Numbered from the stretch's first letter, positions 1-8,774 are shown. The stretch is DNA of 64,000 bases from Streptomyces sp. NBC_01351 (GCF_036237315.1 NZ_CP108356.1:434001-498000), one strand, 5' to 3'. Numbers and translations are program-made. The notes: generated by a model not told the origin, from the sequence alone.

Positions 1-555
1 GTGGCGGCGGCGCTGATCGCGCTGATCCTGTTCGCGCTGCTGCGCAGTCTGCTCGCGCCGGTGATCCTTCTGGCCGCGGTCGGGCTGGGCTTCGCCGCCA
101 CGCTCGGCGCCTCGACGCTGGTGTTCCAGCACGCGCTGGGCCGGCCCGGGGTGGACTTCACGCTGCCGCTCGTGCTGTTCCTGTTCGTGGTCGCGCTGGG
201 CACGGACTACAACATCCTGATGGGCGACCGGATCCGGGAGGAGATGGAGCGGCCGGGTGCGGCCCGCGCGGCGGTGGGCCGCGCGGTCCGGCACACCGCG
301 CCGGCCATCGCCACGGCAGGCCTCGTATTGGCCGCGTCCTTCGGGAGTCTGGCCGTCAATCCTGCCCCGTCCACCCAGCAGATCGGCTTCGCGACGGCGC
401 TCGGGATCCTGCTGTCCGCCTTCGTCCTGTCGATCGTGCTGGTGCCGGCGCTGGCCGCGCTGTTGGGGCGGTCCACGTGGTGGCCGGTGCGGCCGCGCCC
501 TTCCGGGGAGGCCGCCGGTCAGGAGCACGCCCCGGACCGGGTCCTGGTCGGTTGA
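1..555 (+). CDS. MMPL family transporter, C-terminal part (5' end outside window)
   Basis: This is the last 184 residues of an RND/MMPL-type membrane exporter; the gene begins before the window. Visible are a transmembrane helix at residues 1-25, a second near 45-65 running into the family motif ALGTDYNILMGDRIREEM, then helices near 100-120 and 128-152 and a short cytoplasmic tail. The GTDYN segment in the fourth helix of an MMPL repeat is characteristic of actinobacterial MmpL proteins, which export lipids or small molecules using the proton gradient. The substrate cannot be inferred. The GTG at position 1 is an internal codon, not a start. The gene converges on the betaine transporter operon, with a hairpin between them. 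Confidence 0.85.
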   Translation: MAAALIALILFALLRSLLAPVILLAAVGLGFAATLGASTLVFQHALGRPGVDFTLPLVLFLFVVALGTDYNILMGDRIREEMERPGAARAAVGRAVRHTAPAIATAGLVLAASFGSLAVNPAPSTQQIGFATALGILLSAFVLSIVLVPALAALLGRSTWWPVRPRPSGEAAGQEHAPDRVLVG

Positions 556-619
556 GCCACGGGATCGTGTTCGGGTGGGCAACCGCACGGTGTCTGCCGC
601 GCCACCGCGCGCAGGCATG

Positions 620-668
620 AAGGGCGCCGGCGTGCAGGACCGTACGAGGTCCCGCACGCCGGCGCCTT
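620..668. terminator. Bidirectional terminator hairpin between convergent genes
   Basis: A perfect 12-bp stem pairs 624-635 (GCGCCGGCGTGC) with 654-665. It encloses a second 5-bp stem, GGACC at 637-641 with GGTCC at 648-652. The structure sits between the MMPL stop and the stop of the opposing betaine permease gene, where it can end both transcripts. Confidence 0.75.
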
Positions 669-673
669 CGGTG

Positions 674-2470
674 TCAGGCGAGCTCGTCGACCTCGGGGTG
701 CTCCTTCAGCCAGGCGCGGACCGCCTGCTGCTCCTGGCCCTTCCCGGTCTCCTGGATCTTCGCCTCCAGGCTGGTCAGCTGCTCCTCGGTGAGCTTGAAC
801 GAGCTCAGCCAGCGGGCCACTTCGGGCTCGTCGGCGGCGAAGCCCTTGCGGGCCAGGCTGTGGATCCCGTCGCCCTTGCCCCATACCCCCTTCGGGTCCT
901 CGAGCTTGGTCAGTTCGTACGTCGAGTACGCCCAGTGCGGCGACCACAGCACGACCGCGACGGGCTCCTTCTTCTCGTAGGCCCGCTTGAGCTCGGCGAG
1001 CATGCCGGGGGTGGAGCCGTCGACGACCTGGTACTCCGTGTCCAGGCCGTACTCCTTCAGGACCTTCTCCTTGAGCGCGCCCATGACCCCGGCGCTGGGC
1101 TCGATGCCGATGATCCGGCCCTTGAACTGCTCGGACCTGCCCTTCAGATCGGCCAGCGAGCGCACGTCCTTGACGTACGAGGGCACGGTCAGCTCCAGCG
1201 AGGTGGGGCCGTACCAGGAGCCGAGGTCGTCCAGCTGGTTCCCGTACTTCTCCCAGTACTCCGCCTGGGTGACGGGCAGCCAGGCATCGGTCTGGAAGTC
1301 GAGCCGGCCGCCCGCGAGTCCGGTGAACAGGGCGCCCAGTTCCAGCTGCTTCGCGTCGACCTTGAAGCCGCGGCGCTCCAGGAGCTCCTTCCACAGGAAG
1401 GTGGAGGCGATGCCCTCGTCCCACGGGACGTAGCCGACGGACAGGGTGCGGCCCTTGCCGATGTTCGCGGCGCCGGCCGGCCGGTCCCCCTGGGCAGAGG
1501 CCCCGCCGAAGGTGTTCAGACCGCCCGCGACGAGGGCCAGGATGACGGCCCCGGTGACGGCGAGTGCCGGCTGGGGGCGGTGGTTCCACACCCTGGCCGC
1601 GCCCGTGGCGGCGGACCGCGCCTTGGCGAGGGCGCGCCGGCCCAGCGGGGAGACCTGACGGCCGAGCGCCCCGGTCATCCGGTCGAGGTACATGGCGAGG
1701 ATGACGATGGCGATGCCGGCCTCGAAGCCGAGGCCGATGTCGACGCTGCCGATGGCCCGGTAGACGGCGCCGCCGAGCCCGCCACCGCCGACCATGCCGG
1801 CGATGACGACCATGGACAGGCCGAGCATGATGACCTGGTTCACGCCCGCCATGATGGTGGGCAGGGCCAGCGGCAGCTGAACGCGGACGAGGGTGTTGCG
1901 CGGGGTGGTACCGAAGGCGTTGGCGGCCTCGACCAGTTCCTCGTCGACCTGGCGGATGCCGAGCTCGGTCATCCGTACGCCCGGAGGCAGCGAGAAGATG
2001 ATCGTCGCGACGATGCCGGGCACCACGCCCACCCCGAAGAAGATGATGCCGGGGATGAGGTAGACCATGGCCGGCATGGTCTGCATGAAGTCGAGGGCCG
2101 GCCGCAGGACGGCACTGACCCGGTCGGACCGCGACGCCCAGATGCCGAGCGGGATCGCGAAGACCAGTGTGACGAGGGTGGCGACCAGGACCAGGGACAG
2201 CGTGGCCATGGCGTCGTCCCACAGGCCGACGGAGTCGACGAGCGCGAAGCCGGCGAAGGCGAGCAGGCCCGCGAGCAGGCCTCGCAGCCACCAGGCGGCG
2301 ACGGCGAGGATGCCCGCGAACAGCAGCGGGGCGGGCGCGGAGAGGACGGCGACGATGCCGTCGTAGAGGCCGGTGACGAGCGCGCTGATGGCGTCGAACA
2401 GCCAGGACAGGTGGCGCTGGAGGAAGTCGACTCCGCTGTCGACCCAGGCTCCGAGGTGCAGGCGGGGCAT
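674..2470 (-). CDS. Glycine betaine/proline ABC transporter, permease fused to substrate-binding protein
   Basis: The 598-residue protein fuses a ProW/OpuAB permease to an OpuAC substrate-binding domain. Residues about 1-290 hold several membrane helices and the EAA-loop sequence VEAANAFGTTPRNTLVRVQ, which contacts the ATPase. After a single helix near 310-335, residues 345-598 form the binding domain (LSVGYVPWDEGIASTF, then LWSPHW) with aromatic residues suited to caging a trimethylammonium group. The anchored domain would face outside and pass compatible solutes to the permease for osmoprotection. The ATG start shares one base with the stop of the ATPase gene (TGATG), which implies translational coupling. 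The fused permease/receptor arrangement is known in Lactococcus OpuA. Choline or proline betaine are alternative substrates. Confidence 0.9.
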   Translation of the reverse strand: MPRLHLGAWVDSGVDFLQRHLSWLFDAISALVTGLYDGIVAVLSAPAPLLFAGILAVAAWWLRGLLAGLLAFAGFALVDSVGLWDDAMATLSLVLVATLVTLVFAIPLGIWASRSDRVSAVLRPALDFMQTMPAMVYLIPGIIFFGVGVVPGIVATIIFSLPPGVRMTELGIRQVDEELVEAANAFGTTPRNTLVRVQLPLALPTIMAGVNQVIMLGLSMVVIAGMVGGGGLGGAVYRAIGSVDIGLGFEAGIAIVILAMYLDRMTGALGRQVSPLGRRALAKARSAATGAARVWNHRPQPALAVTGAVILALVAGGLNTFGGASAQGDRPAGAANIGKGRTLSVGYVPWDEGIASTFLWKELLERRGFKVDAKQLELGALFTGLAGGRLDFQTDAWLPVTQAEYWEKYGNQLDDLGSWYGPTSLELTVPSYVKDVRSLADLKGRSEQFKGRIIGIEPSAGVMGALKEKVLKEYGLDTEYQVVDGSTPGMLAELKRAYEKKEPVAVVLWSPHWAYSTYELTKLEDPKGVWGKGDGIHSLARKGFAADEPEVARWLSSFKLTEEQLTSLEAKIQETGKGQEQQAVRAWLKEHPEVDELA

Positions 2471-3522
2471 CAGGCTGCCACCTCCGTGCAGGCCATGGGC
2501 GGCCGTTGTTCGTCGCCGATGAAGGCGATGAGCCGGTCCTGCGGCACGGAGCCGATGACGGCACCGTCCGCGTCGGTGACGGCGACCGGGTGCGGGACGC
2601 GGGCGCTGACCCCGCACAGGTCGGCGACCGAGGTGTCGGCCTGGACGGTGGGGCAGTCGCAGGCGTCCGCGTCGACGGGAGGCACGTCCATGACGGCATC
2701 GGCCGTGAGCACTCGCGAACGGTCCACGTCCTGGATGAAGGAGGCGACGTAGTCGTCGGCGGGGCGGGTGAGGATGTCCTCGGCCGTGCCCTGCTGGACG
2801 ATGCGGCCGTCGCGCATGACGGCGATGCCGTCGCCGATGCGCATGGCCTCGTTGAGGTCGTGGGTGATGAAGACGATGGTCTTCTTGAAACGTTGCTGGA
2901 GCTCCAGCAGCTGGTCCTGCATGTCGCGGCGGATCAGCGGGTCCAGGGCGCTGAAGGACTCGTCCATCAGCAGCAGGTCGGCGTCGGTGGCCAGGGCCCG
3001 GGCGAGGCCGACGCGCTGCTGCATGCCGCCGGAGAGCTCGTCGGGCCAGGACTTCTCCCAGCCTTCCAGTCCGCACAGCGCCAGGGCTTCGGCCGCGCGC
3101 CGGTCGCGCTCGGCGCGGGGCACGCCCTGCACCTCTAGGCCGTAGCCCGCGTTCTCCAGGACGTTGCGGTGCGGGAAGAGCGCGAAGTGCTGGAAGACCA
3201 TGGATATCTTCGTGGAGCGTACGCGGCGCAGCTCGCCCGCGCTGAGCGCGGTGAGGTCCTGGCCGCCGAACAGGATGCGTCCCGCGGTGGGCTCCAGCAG
3301 TCCGTTCAGCATGCGCAGCAGCGTGGACTTGCCGGATCCCGACAGACCCATCACGACGAAGATCTGGCCGGGTTCGACGCTGAACGAGGCGTCGATCACC
3401 GCGGCCGTGGTCCCTTCGGCGCGCAACTCTTCGCGGCTGGTGCCGCCTTCGAGTGCGCGGACCGCGTCGTCGGGTCGTCGTCCGAACACCTTGTAGACGT
3501 GCTCGGCTTGGAGCGTGGACAC
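2470..3522 (-). CDS. Glycine betaine/proline ABC transporter ATP-binding protein
   Basis: This is the ATPase of the betaine importer, a ProV/OpuAA-type protein of 350 residues. It shows Walker A GLSGSGKST, the Q-loop region MVFQHFALFPH, signature LSGGMQQR, Walker B LLLMDESF and switch histidine ITHD. The C-terminal 90 residues resemble a CBS-type regulatory segment (VQADTSVADL, then PVAVTDADGAVIG), the region that senses ionic strength in OpuA; here the unit looks degenerate and rich in acidic residues and Cys. I chose GTG at 3522, because VSTLQAEHVYKVFG matches the usual N-terminus and GTGAGG lies just upstream as a ribosome site. It is the first gene of a two-gene operon. Confidence 0.9.
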   Translation of the reverse strand: MSTLQAEHVYKVFGRRPDDAVRALEGGTSREELRAEGTTAAVIDASFSVEPGQIFVVMGLSGSGKSTLLRMLNGLLEPTAGRILFGGQDLTALSAGELRRVRSTKISMVFQHFALFPHRNVLENAGYGLEVQGVPRAERDRRAAEALALCGLEGWEKSWPDELSGGMQQRVGLARALATDADLLLMDESFSALDPLIRRDMQDQLLELQQRFKKTIVFITHDLNEAMRIGDGIAVMRDGRIVQQGTAEDILTRPADDYVASFIQDVDRSRVLTADAVMDVPPVDADACDCPTVQADTSVADLCGVSARVPHPVAVTDADGAVIGSVPQDRLIAFIGDEQRPPMACTEVAA

Positions 3523-3916
3523 ATAAACCTCACGGGTCGTACGGGTACGGCGCGCGCCGGGCTGACCGGCGGGCCGTAGAGCGGGACGGGATCTGCCCGT
3601 GTGCGCCTCACCTCCGGCTCGAACGGCCGGAGTGCATGGTTCCGCTCCACCGTCGACCATGCCCTGCATGCATTCGCCTAAGCAAACCCAGGCGTGATCC
3701 TCGTCACTTGCGGGGGCGCGGGACCCTGCTGCGGGAGTGCACGCCACGGGCAGGGTCGCCGAGGGCGGGCGCGCGCTTCCCCGAACCCGAGTTGGATCGG
3801 ACGCGCAGTGGGCCTGACCTGCCGCCGGGCCCGGCGCACCGCCGCCCAGGGCGTGTCGGAGGCCACAGTGCGCGTCCGGTGATTCGACCCGGGCTCCGGG
3901 CGTCCGCGGGTGTGAG
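3523..3916. other. Intergenic region upstream of the betaine transporter operon
   Basis: This 394-bp stretch lies between the start of the betaine ATPase gene and the stop of the GntR gene. Open frames across it have no recognisable family and look like shadows. It should carry the promoter of the transporter operon on the minus strand, but I see only weak candidates, such as TTGCTT on the minus strand near 3680. No RNA gene was recognised. Confidence 0.4.
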
Positions 3917-4714
3917 CTACGTAACGCGGAAGCCGGTGGCCGCGTAGTGGAGCCGGTCGCGATGGAGGACCAGGCGGTCCCAGGTGGGGAAGGCCAGGTC
4001 GGTGACGGCCAGCAGTCGGCCGGAGCCGTCGTGCAGGGTGCGGCGCACGGTCAGGCCGCTGGTCGCGCCGCCGACCGGGGGGTGGGTGGTACGGGTCATG
4101 GTGAGGGTCTCGGCGACCCGGCCGTCCACGGACGCCCGGTCGAGCCAGCTCTGCAGCGCCCTCAGCTCCTCCTCCCGTACGGACCCCATCCGGTCGCGGC
4201 AGCGGGCCAGTTCGGGGCTCCGGGCGACGGCGCCGGGGCTGAAGTAGGTGACGGCGTCCCGCAGGGCCTCCCCGGCCGGACCGCGCTCGCGGCGGTGGTG
4301 CACCAGGGTCTGGTCCCCGCCGCGCATGCCGAGCAGCCCGGCGAGCGAGGGCGGCACGGTGACCAGGGTGAGCCGGCTCTGGGCGGCCGGGGCGCGGACG
4401 GGGGCGGGCGCGGCGTGCGCGGTCGGTGCGGGTGCGGATGCGGTCGCGGCGGGTGCGGTCGCGGCCAGTGCGGTCGCGGCGGCGGGGCGGCTGCCCCGGC
4501 GGCCGGTGACGACGAGGCCGTCCTCGCGCAGGTGCTGGAGGGCGGCCCTGATGGTCTGCCGGTTGACCTGGTAGCGGGCGGCCAGGGTGCGCTCGGAGGG
4601 CAGTCGGGCGCCGGGGGTGTGCGCGGTGCGGTCGAGCTCGCGCCGCAGGGCTGCGGCGATCCGCTGGTACTTGGGCATGGCGGCCGGGCCGCCGCCCCGC
4701 GAAGGGGAGGGCAT
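3917..4714 (-). CDS. GntR family transcriptional regulator, HutC/UTRA type
   Basis: The protein has an N-terminal winged helix (about 13-75: MPKYQRIAAALRRELD, LPSERTLAARYQVNRQTIR), a roughly 40-residue alanine/proline linker, and a C-terminal UTRA ligand domain ending in DLAFPTWDRL. This is the architecture of HutC-subfamily regulators, which bind small effectors such as sugars, amino acids or phosphorylated metabolites. The linker is encoded by imperfect short GC-rich repeats near 4390-4480 and probably varies between strains. A second start at 4678 (Met13) fits the family N-terminus better than 4714, so the true protein may be 253 residues. A HutC-type operator lies upstream at 4772, which suggests autoregulation. 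The effector and other targets are unknown. Confidence 0.88.
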   Translation of the reverse strand: MPSPSRGGGPAAMPKYQRIAAALRRELDRTAHTPGARLPSERTLAARYQVNRQTIRAALQHLREDGLVVTGRRGSRPAAATALAATAPAATASAPAPTAHAAPAPVRAPAAQSRLTLVTVPPSLAGLLGMRGGDQTLVHHRRERGPAGEALRDAVTYFSPGAVARSPELARCRDRMGSVREEELRALQSWLDRASVDGRVAETLTMTRTTHPPVGGATSGLTVRRTLHDGSGRLLAVTDLAFPTWDRLVLHRDRLHYAATGFRVT

Positions 4715-4771
4715 GGCTTCTCCTCTGACGGGTGGTCAAGGACTGCGCGGTCTGCCCGACCAACGTAGCAT

Positions 4772-4783
4772 TGGTCTATACCT
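4772..4783. promoter_or_regulatory. Candidate HutC/DasR-like GntR operator
   Basis: TGGTCTATACCT contains GTCTATAC, an exact fit to the HutC-subfamily consensus GT-N-TA-N-AC. It matches 10 of 12 bases of the DasR-responsive core TGGTCTAGACCA. It lies just upstream of the GntR gene, so autoregulation is the simplest reading. Confidence 0.6.
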
Positions 4784-4849
4784 ATACGTGAGGGGGTGAC
4801 CGCCCCCGCCGCCCACCTTGGCCGATTCCTTACCCCGGGGCCCCTGGCC

Positions 4850-6391
4850 CTACCCGCGCAGCGGGTTCGGCAGGGGGATGTAGCGGGCGTCCGCGCCGTC
4901 CGCCTGGGTCCAGCGCAGGAGGAGGTTCGTCTTGCCTGGGAGGGACGGGGCCGTGAGGAGGTCCGTGATCTCCGGGAGGTCGTGCCCGGTGGCGTAGTTC
5001 AGGAACTCCTCGCGGGCCGCGGGCCACAGGAGGGCGGCCGTCTGCGGGTGGCGGTCGGCGAGTTCGCCCGCGATCTCCGTCAGGTGGTTGACCACCAGGC
5101 AGTAGACCAGGCGCTGCCAGGCGGCCTCGCGCGGGAGGTCCGGCAGCAGTTTGACCCCCTCCGCATCGCGGAAGAGGGCCTGTACGGGCGTCCCCGCGCC
5201 GTCCACCGCGACCAGGGTGTTCTGGAGGTGGGCCTCCAGTACGAGCCCGTGCCGGTCGAACAGCTCCAGTACGGGGGGCACGACCTGGCGCAGGTACGCC
5301 CGCCACCAGGCGGCCGGGTCGGCGGCGTCGGCCAGCGGGCTGCCCGGGTAGCCCTCGGCGAGGGCCGCGGCGAGCAGCGGGGTGGAGCCGGGGGCGGTGT
5401 GCGTGCGCAGACCGTCGCGGACCAGGACGGCGAGTTCCTCGAAGGCGAACCCGGCGGTGCGGTAGCCGCGGTCGGCGAGCCAGGCCGCCCCCGAGCCGGA
5501 GCGGCGCAGGGCGGCGAAGCCCGACTTGACCGCCGCGTCGGTGCGGCGGAGTTTCAGCAGGTCGTGGCGCCACAGGCGGCGCACGTCGTTGGTGATCCGG
5601 ACGTCGAGGCTGAACTTCACGAACAGGTCGGCGGCCGGATCGGGTACGTACAAGGTCCGGATCGAGGCGGTGGGCCAGGCCGGAAGCCGGGTCTCCCCGA
5701 GGCGCAGGAGTCGTCCGTCGCCGAGAGCTTCCCGCACGGCGGGCCGGGCGGCCGCCAGGTCGAGCTGCCAGGGATGGGCGGGCAGGAGACGGTATCCGGC
5801 GGGCGCCCGGGGCCCGTTGAGGGAGTCGGCGAGGGAGTCGATGGCATCGGCGGCGGCCGGGCCGCCCTCCTCGACGCACTGGTCCTCGCGCAGCCCGAGG
5901 AAGACCAGCGGGAAGCGTGCGTGCGCCTCCGGCGCGTAGGGCAGCCAGCTCGCGGCCGGGGCCCCGCCCCTGGCCTTGGGGGCGGGGTGGTGCGGGTGGC
6001 CCATGACGAGGGACTGTTCGGAGAGCAGGTACGGGTCCGCCGGGGGCTCCGCGGCGCGGCGGGCGGCCAGCAGCGCGGCGAGGGCGTCGCGGCTGTCGAC
6101 GATCTCGACGGGGAGTTCGTCGTTGGGAACTCCGGTGAAGCGGCCCAGCTCGTCGGAGATGAGCTTGACCAGCTCGGTGTGGTTCAGCGGATGCCACCCG
6201 TCCGCCGTGCGCAGTTCGGGGCTCCCGGTCCGGCGCCCGCCGTGCACGCGGAGCAGCCGGCCGCTGCCGCGCAGTCGGTGGACATCGCCGCCGAGAGGTT
6301 CCGCGGCCTCCCTGAGCAGGCAGTTCAGGAGCGGGGTGGCGGCGTATGCGTCGGCGGCGGCGTTGAGGTCCACTGGTTCCATTCGGTCCAT
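4850..6391 (-). CDS. IucA/IucC family NIS siderophore synthetase
   Basis: This 513-residue protein belongs to the NRPS-independent siderophore synthetases, which activate a carboxylate (usually citrate or a succinyl arm) with ATP and join it to an amine or hydroxylamine. The ATP-site signatures are GHPHHPAPKARGG, ASIRTL (Ser/Arg/Thr contacting phosphate), FVKFSLDVRITNDVR (Lys and Arg), and EAHLQNTLV followed by FRDAEG. The C-terminal fingers/FhuF-like region is present. It is shorter than aerobactin-type members (about 580-600 residues). It is divergent from a second synthetase at 6496, with a near-palindrome between them. No hydroxylase or decarboxylase gene is close, so the diamine substrate must come from elsewhere. 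The product is not predictable from this. Confidence 0.9.
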   Translation of the reverse strand: MDRMEPVDLNAAADAYAATPLLNCLLREAAEPLGGDVHRLRGSGRLLRVHGGRRTGSPELRTADGWHPLNHTELVKLISDELGRFTGVPNDELPVEIVDSRDALAALLAARRAAEPPADPYLLSEQSLVMGHPHHPAPKARGGAPAASWLPYAPEAHARFPLVFLGLREDQCVEEGGPAAADAIDSLADSLNGPRAPAGYRLLPAHPWQLDLAAARPAVREALGDGRLLRLGETRLPAWPTASIRTLYVPDPAADLFVKFSLDVRITNDVRRLWRHDLLKLRRTDAAVKSGFAALRRSGSGAAWLADRGYRTAGFAFEELAVLVRDGLRTHTAPGSTPLLAAALAEGYPGSPLADAADPAAWWRAYLRQVVPPVLELFDRHGLVLEAHLQNTLVAVDGAGTPVQALFRDAEGVKLLPDLPREAAWQRLVYCLVVNHLTEIAGELADRHPQTAALLWPAAREEFLNYATGHDLPEITDLLTAPSLPGKTNLLLRWTQADGADARYIPLPNPLRG

Positions 6392-6447
6392 CCGGTGCGC
6401 CGGGGTTCGCGGGACGCGACCACCCGGCCGTGATCTTCAGTATCCGC

Positions 6448-6465
6448 GATGATGACGTGATCATC
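6448..6465. promoter_or_regulatory. 18-bp near-palindrome between divergent siderophore synthetases
   Basis: GATGATGACGTGATCATC pairs at 16 of 18 positions: arms GATGAT and ATCATC, with an ACGT centre. It is the most AT-rich patch in the 104-bp gap and is placed to control both genes. It does not resemble the TTAGGTTAGGCTAACCTAA-type iron box of DmdR/IdeR, so the regulator is unknown. Confidence 0.5.
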
Positions 6466-6495
6466 CCGTGAAGCGACTATCCGCGGAGCCGCAGC

Positions 6496-8043
6496 ATGTA
6501 CTTTCCCGCCTCGCCGGCCGAAGAGGCCGTCGCCGCCGAGCTGGACGGCGTCCGCCCCGACCTCGCCGCCGCGTACGCCGGCTCGCTGCACGGCGCCCGG
6601 GCGGCCGTGCTGACCCGGCTGTGGCGGGCGTTGGCCTTCGAGCCGCTGCCGTGGGTGGTGGACCGGGAGCGGGGGCCGGGCGGGCTGGTGCTGCTGCTGG
6701 ACGGCGGCGGGCGGCTGGAGGGCCCGGCGCCGGATCCGTACGCGACCGGGCCGTACGTGGCCGAGCTGCTGCTCGACGGCCGGGCGTACGGGCAGGCAGC
6801 GCGCCTGGTGGCGGCGCTCGGGGTGCCGCACGGGGACGGGTTCGCCGCCGAGCTGGACGGCAGTACGGCCAACCTCGCGCTCTCCCGGGCCGGTCAGCCG
6901 CCCGCCGCGCAGGACACAGCAGGACAGGACGCGGCCGGGCAGGATTCCGCCGCGCGAAGCACCTGGGAGTGGGAGCAGCGGATCGTGGACGGGCATCCGT
7001 ACCACCCGAACTGCCGCTCCCGGCCCGGCTTCTCGGTGGCCGAGCAGCTGGCGTACGCGCCCGAGCACCGGCCGGTGGTGGAGCTCGGGCTGGTCGCCCT
7101 ACGGGCCGAGGAGTGCCTGGTCACCGGGGGCTGGCCGGAGGAACTGCGGGACGGGGGGCGGGTCCTGGTCCCGGTGCACCCGTGGCAGGCGGCGCACACC
7201 CTCAAGCACGAGCCGGTGCGGGCGGGTTTCGCGGCGCATCCGCTGATGGCCCTGCGGACACTGGCACCCGCCGCCGGCGGAGCGCACGTGAAGACGGCGC
7301 TGAGCACCCGTCTGACCTCCTCCGTCCGCGACATCTCCGTCTACTCCATCGAGACGGCGGCGGCCGTCTCCGCCTTCGCCGAGACCCTCGCGGAGCGGCT
7401 CGACGGGCGGCTGCACATCACGCGCACCCTCGGCGCGGCGACCGCGTACAGCCCCGACCTCGCGGCGGTGCTGCGGGAGCCGCCCGAGGTGTACGCGGAC
7501 ACCGCGGCCGGTGAACGGGTGCTCCCGGTGGCCTCGCTCGCCGGGCTCCCCGAGGCGCGCTCGGCGGCCTGGCGCGCCGCCTTCGCCCGCCTCGCGCTCT
7601 CGGTGTGCCTTCGCGTGCTGGACCTGGGGGTGGCGCTGGAGGCGCACGGCCAGAACCTCCTCGTCGTCCTCTCCGCCTCGGGGAGCCCGCTCCGGCTGGT
7701 CTACCGGGACCTCGCCGACATCCGCATCAGCCCGGCACGGCTGGCCCGACACGGGCTTCCGGTGCCTCCGCTGTCCGGCCGGCTGATCACCGACGACGTG
7801 ACCGTGCTGCGGCGCAAGCTGTTCGGGTCCCTGGTGGCGGGGGCGCTCGGGGCCACGGCGGGCTCGGCCGGCGCCCTGCGCGAGGACCTCGCCGCGGCAT
7901 CCCCGGCCCTGCCGGCCACGGCCGACACCGAGGCCCTGCTGACCGGGCCGCTGCCGACCAAGGCGCTCACCCTGATGCGGCTGAGCCCCGGTGTACCCGG
8001 TGATCAGTGGGCGGACCTGCCCCAGCCGTCGGCCGTTCATTGA
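6496..8043 (+). CDS. IucA/IucC family NIS siderophore synthetase, divergent paralogue
   Basis: This second NIS synthetase has 515 residues and the same fold signatures: GHPYHPNCRSRPGF, LVPVHPWQ, MALRTLAPA, HVKTALSTRLTSSVR and EAHGQNLLV followed by YRDLADIRIS. Compared with its neighbour and the family, the phosphate-contacting Ser of the S-x-R-T motif is Ala here (ALRT), and the Lys of HPxxKxR is Arg. The following Arg/Thr, Lys and Arg residues are kept. Paired NIS synthetases usually act one after the other on the two ends of a citrate or dicarboxylate scaffold. The changes suggest altered kinetics or substrate, or a partly non-catalytic role. The methyltransferase gene starts 44 bp downstream and may be co-transcribed. 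Confidence 0.9.
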   Translation: MYFPASPAEEAVAAELDGVRPDLAAAYAGSLHGARAAVLTRLWRALAFEPLPWVVDRERGPGGLVLLLDGGGRLEGPAPDPYATGPYVAELLLDGRAYGQAARLVAALGVPHGDGFAAELDGSTANLALSRAGQPPAAQDTAGQDAAGQDSAARSTWEWEQRIVDGHPYHPNCRSRPGFSVAEQLAYAPEHRPVVELGLVALRAEECLVTGGWPEELRDGGRVLVPVHPWQAAHTLKHEPVRAGFAAHPLMALRTLAPAAGGAHVKTALSTRLTSSVRDISVYSIETAAAVSAFAETLAERLDGRLHITRTLGAATAYSPDLAAVLREPPEVYADTAAGERVLPVASLAGLPEARSAAWRAAFARLALSVCLRVLDLGVALEAHGQNLLVVLSASGSPLRLVYRDLADIRISPARLARHGLPVPPLSGRLITDDVTVLRRKLFGSLVAGALGATAGSAGALREDLAAASPALPATADTEALLTGPLPTKALTLMRLSPGVPGDQWADLPQPSAVH

Positions 8044-8087
8044 CCGGGGGGTGAAGCGGAGCGCCGGGCGGGCTACTGTCCAGGGGC

Positions 8088-8774
8088 ATGACAGCCACCT
8101 CGGGTCTGAGCTCCGTACGGGCGTCCTACGACACCGTCGCCGTCGACTACGCACGGCTCCTCGGCCCGGAGTTGTCCGGCAGACCCCTGGACCGGGCCAT
8201 GCTGGCCGCGTTCGCCGAGTACGTGCGCGGCGACCGGCGCGGGGTCGACCGATCCGAGGGCCACCCGCGCGGCGGAGGCCGCGCCGTCGCGGACGTGGGC
8301 TGCGGGCCGGGGCGGGTCACCGCGCACCTGGACGGGCTCGGCGTACCGACGTTCGGCATCGACCTGTCCCCGGCGATGGTGGCCGTGGCCCGGCGGACCT
8401 ATCCGGGACTGCGCTTCGAGGTCGGTGCGATGGCGGCGCTTGACATCGCGGACGGGGTGCTCGGCGGGGTGCTCGCCTGGTACTCCACGGTGCACACCCC
8501 GCCGGCGGAACTGCCCGCCGTGTTCGCCGAGTTCGCCCGGGTACTGGCGCCCGGCGGCCACGCGCTGATCGCCTTCAAGGCCGGCGACGACCGGAAGGTC
8601 CGGCTGGAGCACGCGTACGGCCACCCGGTCGACCTCGACGTGTACTGGACGCCGCCCGACCTGATCGCCGGGCTGCTGGCCGGCGCCGGGCTCGCCGAGG
8701 TGGGCCGCCTGGTGCGGGAGCCCGGCGAGAACGAGAACTGCCCGCAGGGCTTCCTGCTCGCCCGCAAGGGCTGA
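8088..8774 (+). CDS. SAM-dependent methyltransferase, class I
   Basis: This 228-residue Rossmann-fold methyltransferase has motif I VADVGCGPGRVTAHL (residues about 67-81), acidic motif II FGIDLSPAMV, motif III-like LGGVLAWYSTVH, and the post-motif LAPGGHALIAF. It belongs to the broad methyltransferase-11/25 class that acts on small molecules or unknown substrates. It follows the plus-strand siderophore synthetase by 44 bp in the same direction, so tailoring of the siderophore is possible but unproven. It converges on a P450 gene. Confidence 0.85.
   Translation: MTATSGLSSVRASYDTVAVDYARLLGPELSGRPLDRAMLAAFAEYVRGDRRGVDRSEGHPRGGGRAVADVGCGPGRVTAHLDGLGVPTFGIDLSPAMVAVARRTYPGLRFEVGAMAALDIADGVLGGVLAWYSTVHTPPAELPAVFAEFARVLAPGGHALIAFKAGDDRKVRLEHAYGHPVDLDVYWTPPDLIAGLLAGAGLAEVGRLVREPGENENCPQGFLLARKG

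Noticed and set aside
257..2752. Long open frames opposite the betaine transporter genes
   Set aside because: They are Arg/Gly/Asp-rich frames without family motifs, typical antisense shadows in very GC-rich DNA.
3523..3916. Possible small gene or RNA in the 394-bp gap
   Set aside because: No frame has a ribosome site and family-like sequence together, and no stable conserved RNA fold was recognised.
4390..4480. Short GC-rich repeats as a CRISPR or mobile repeat
   Set aside because: The units are 6-12 bp, irregular and in frame, and they encode the Ala/Pro linker of the GntR protein.
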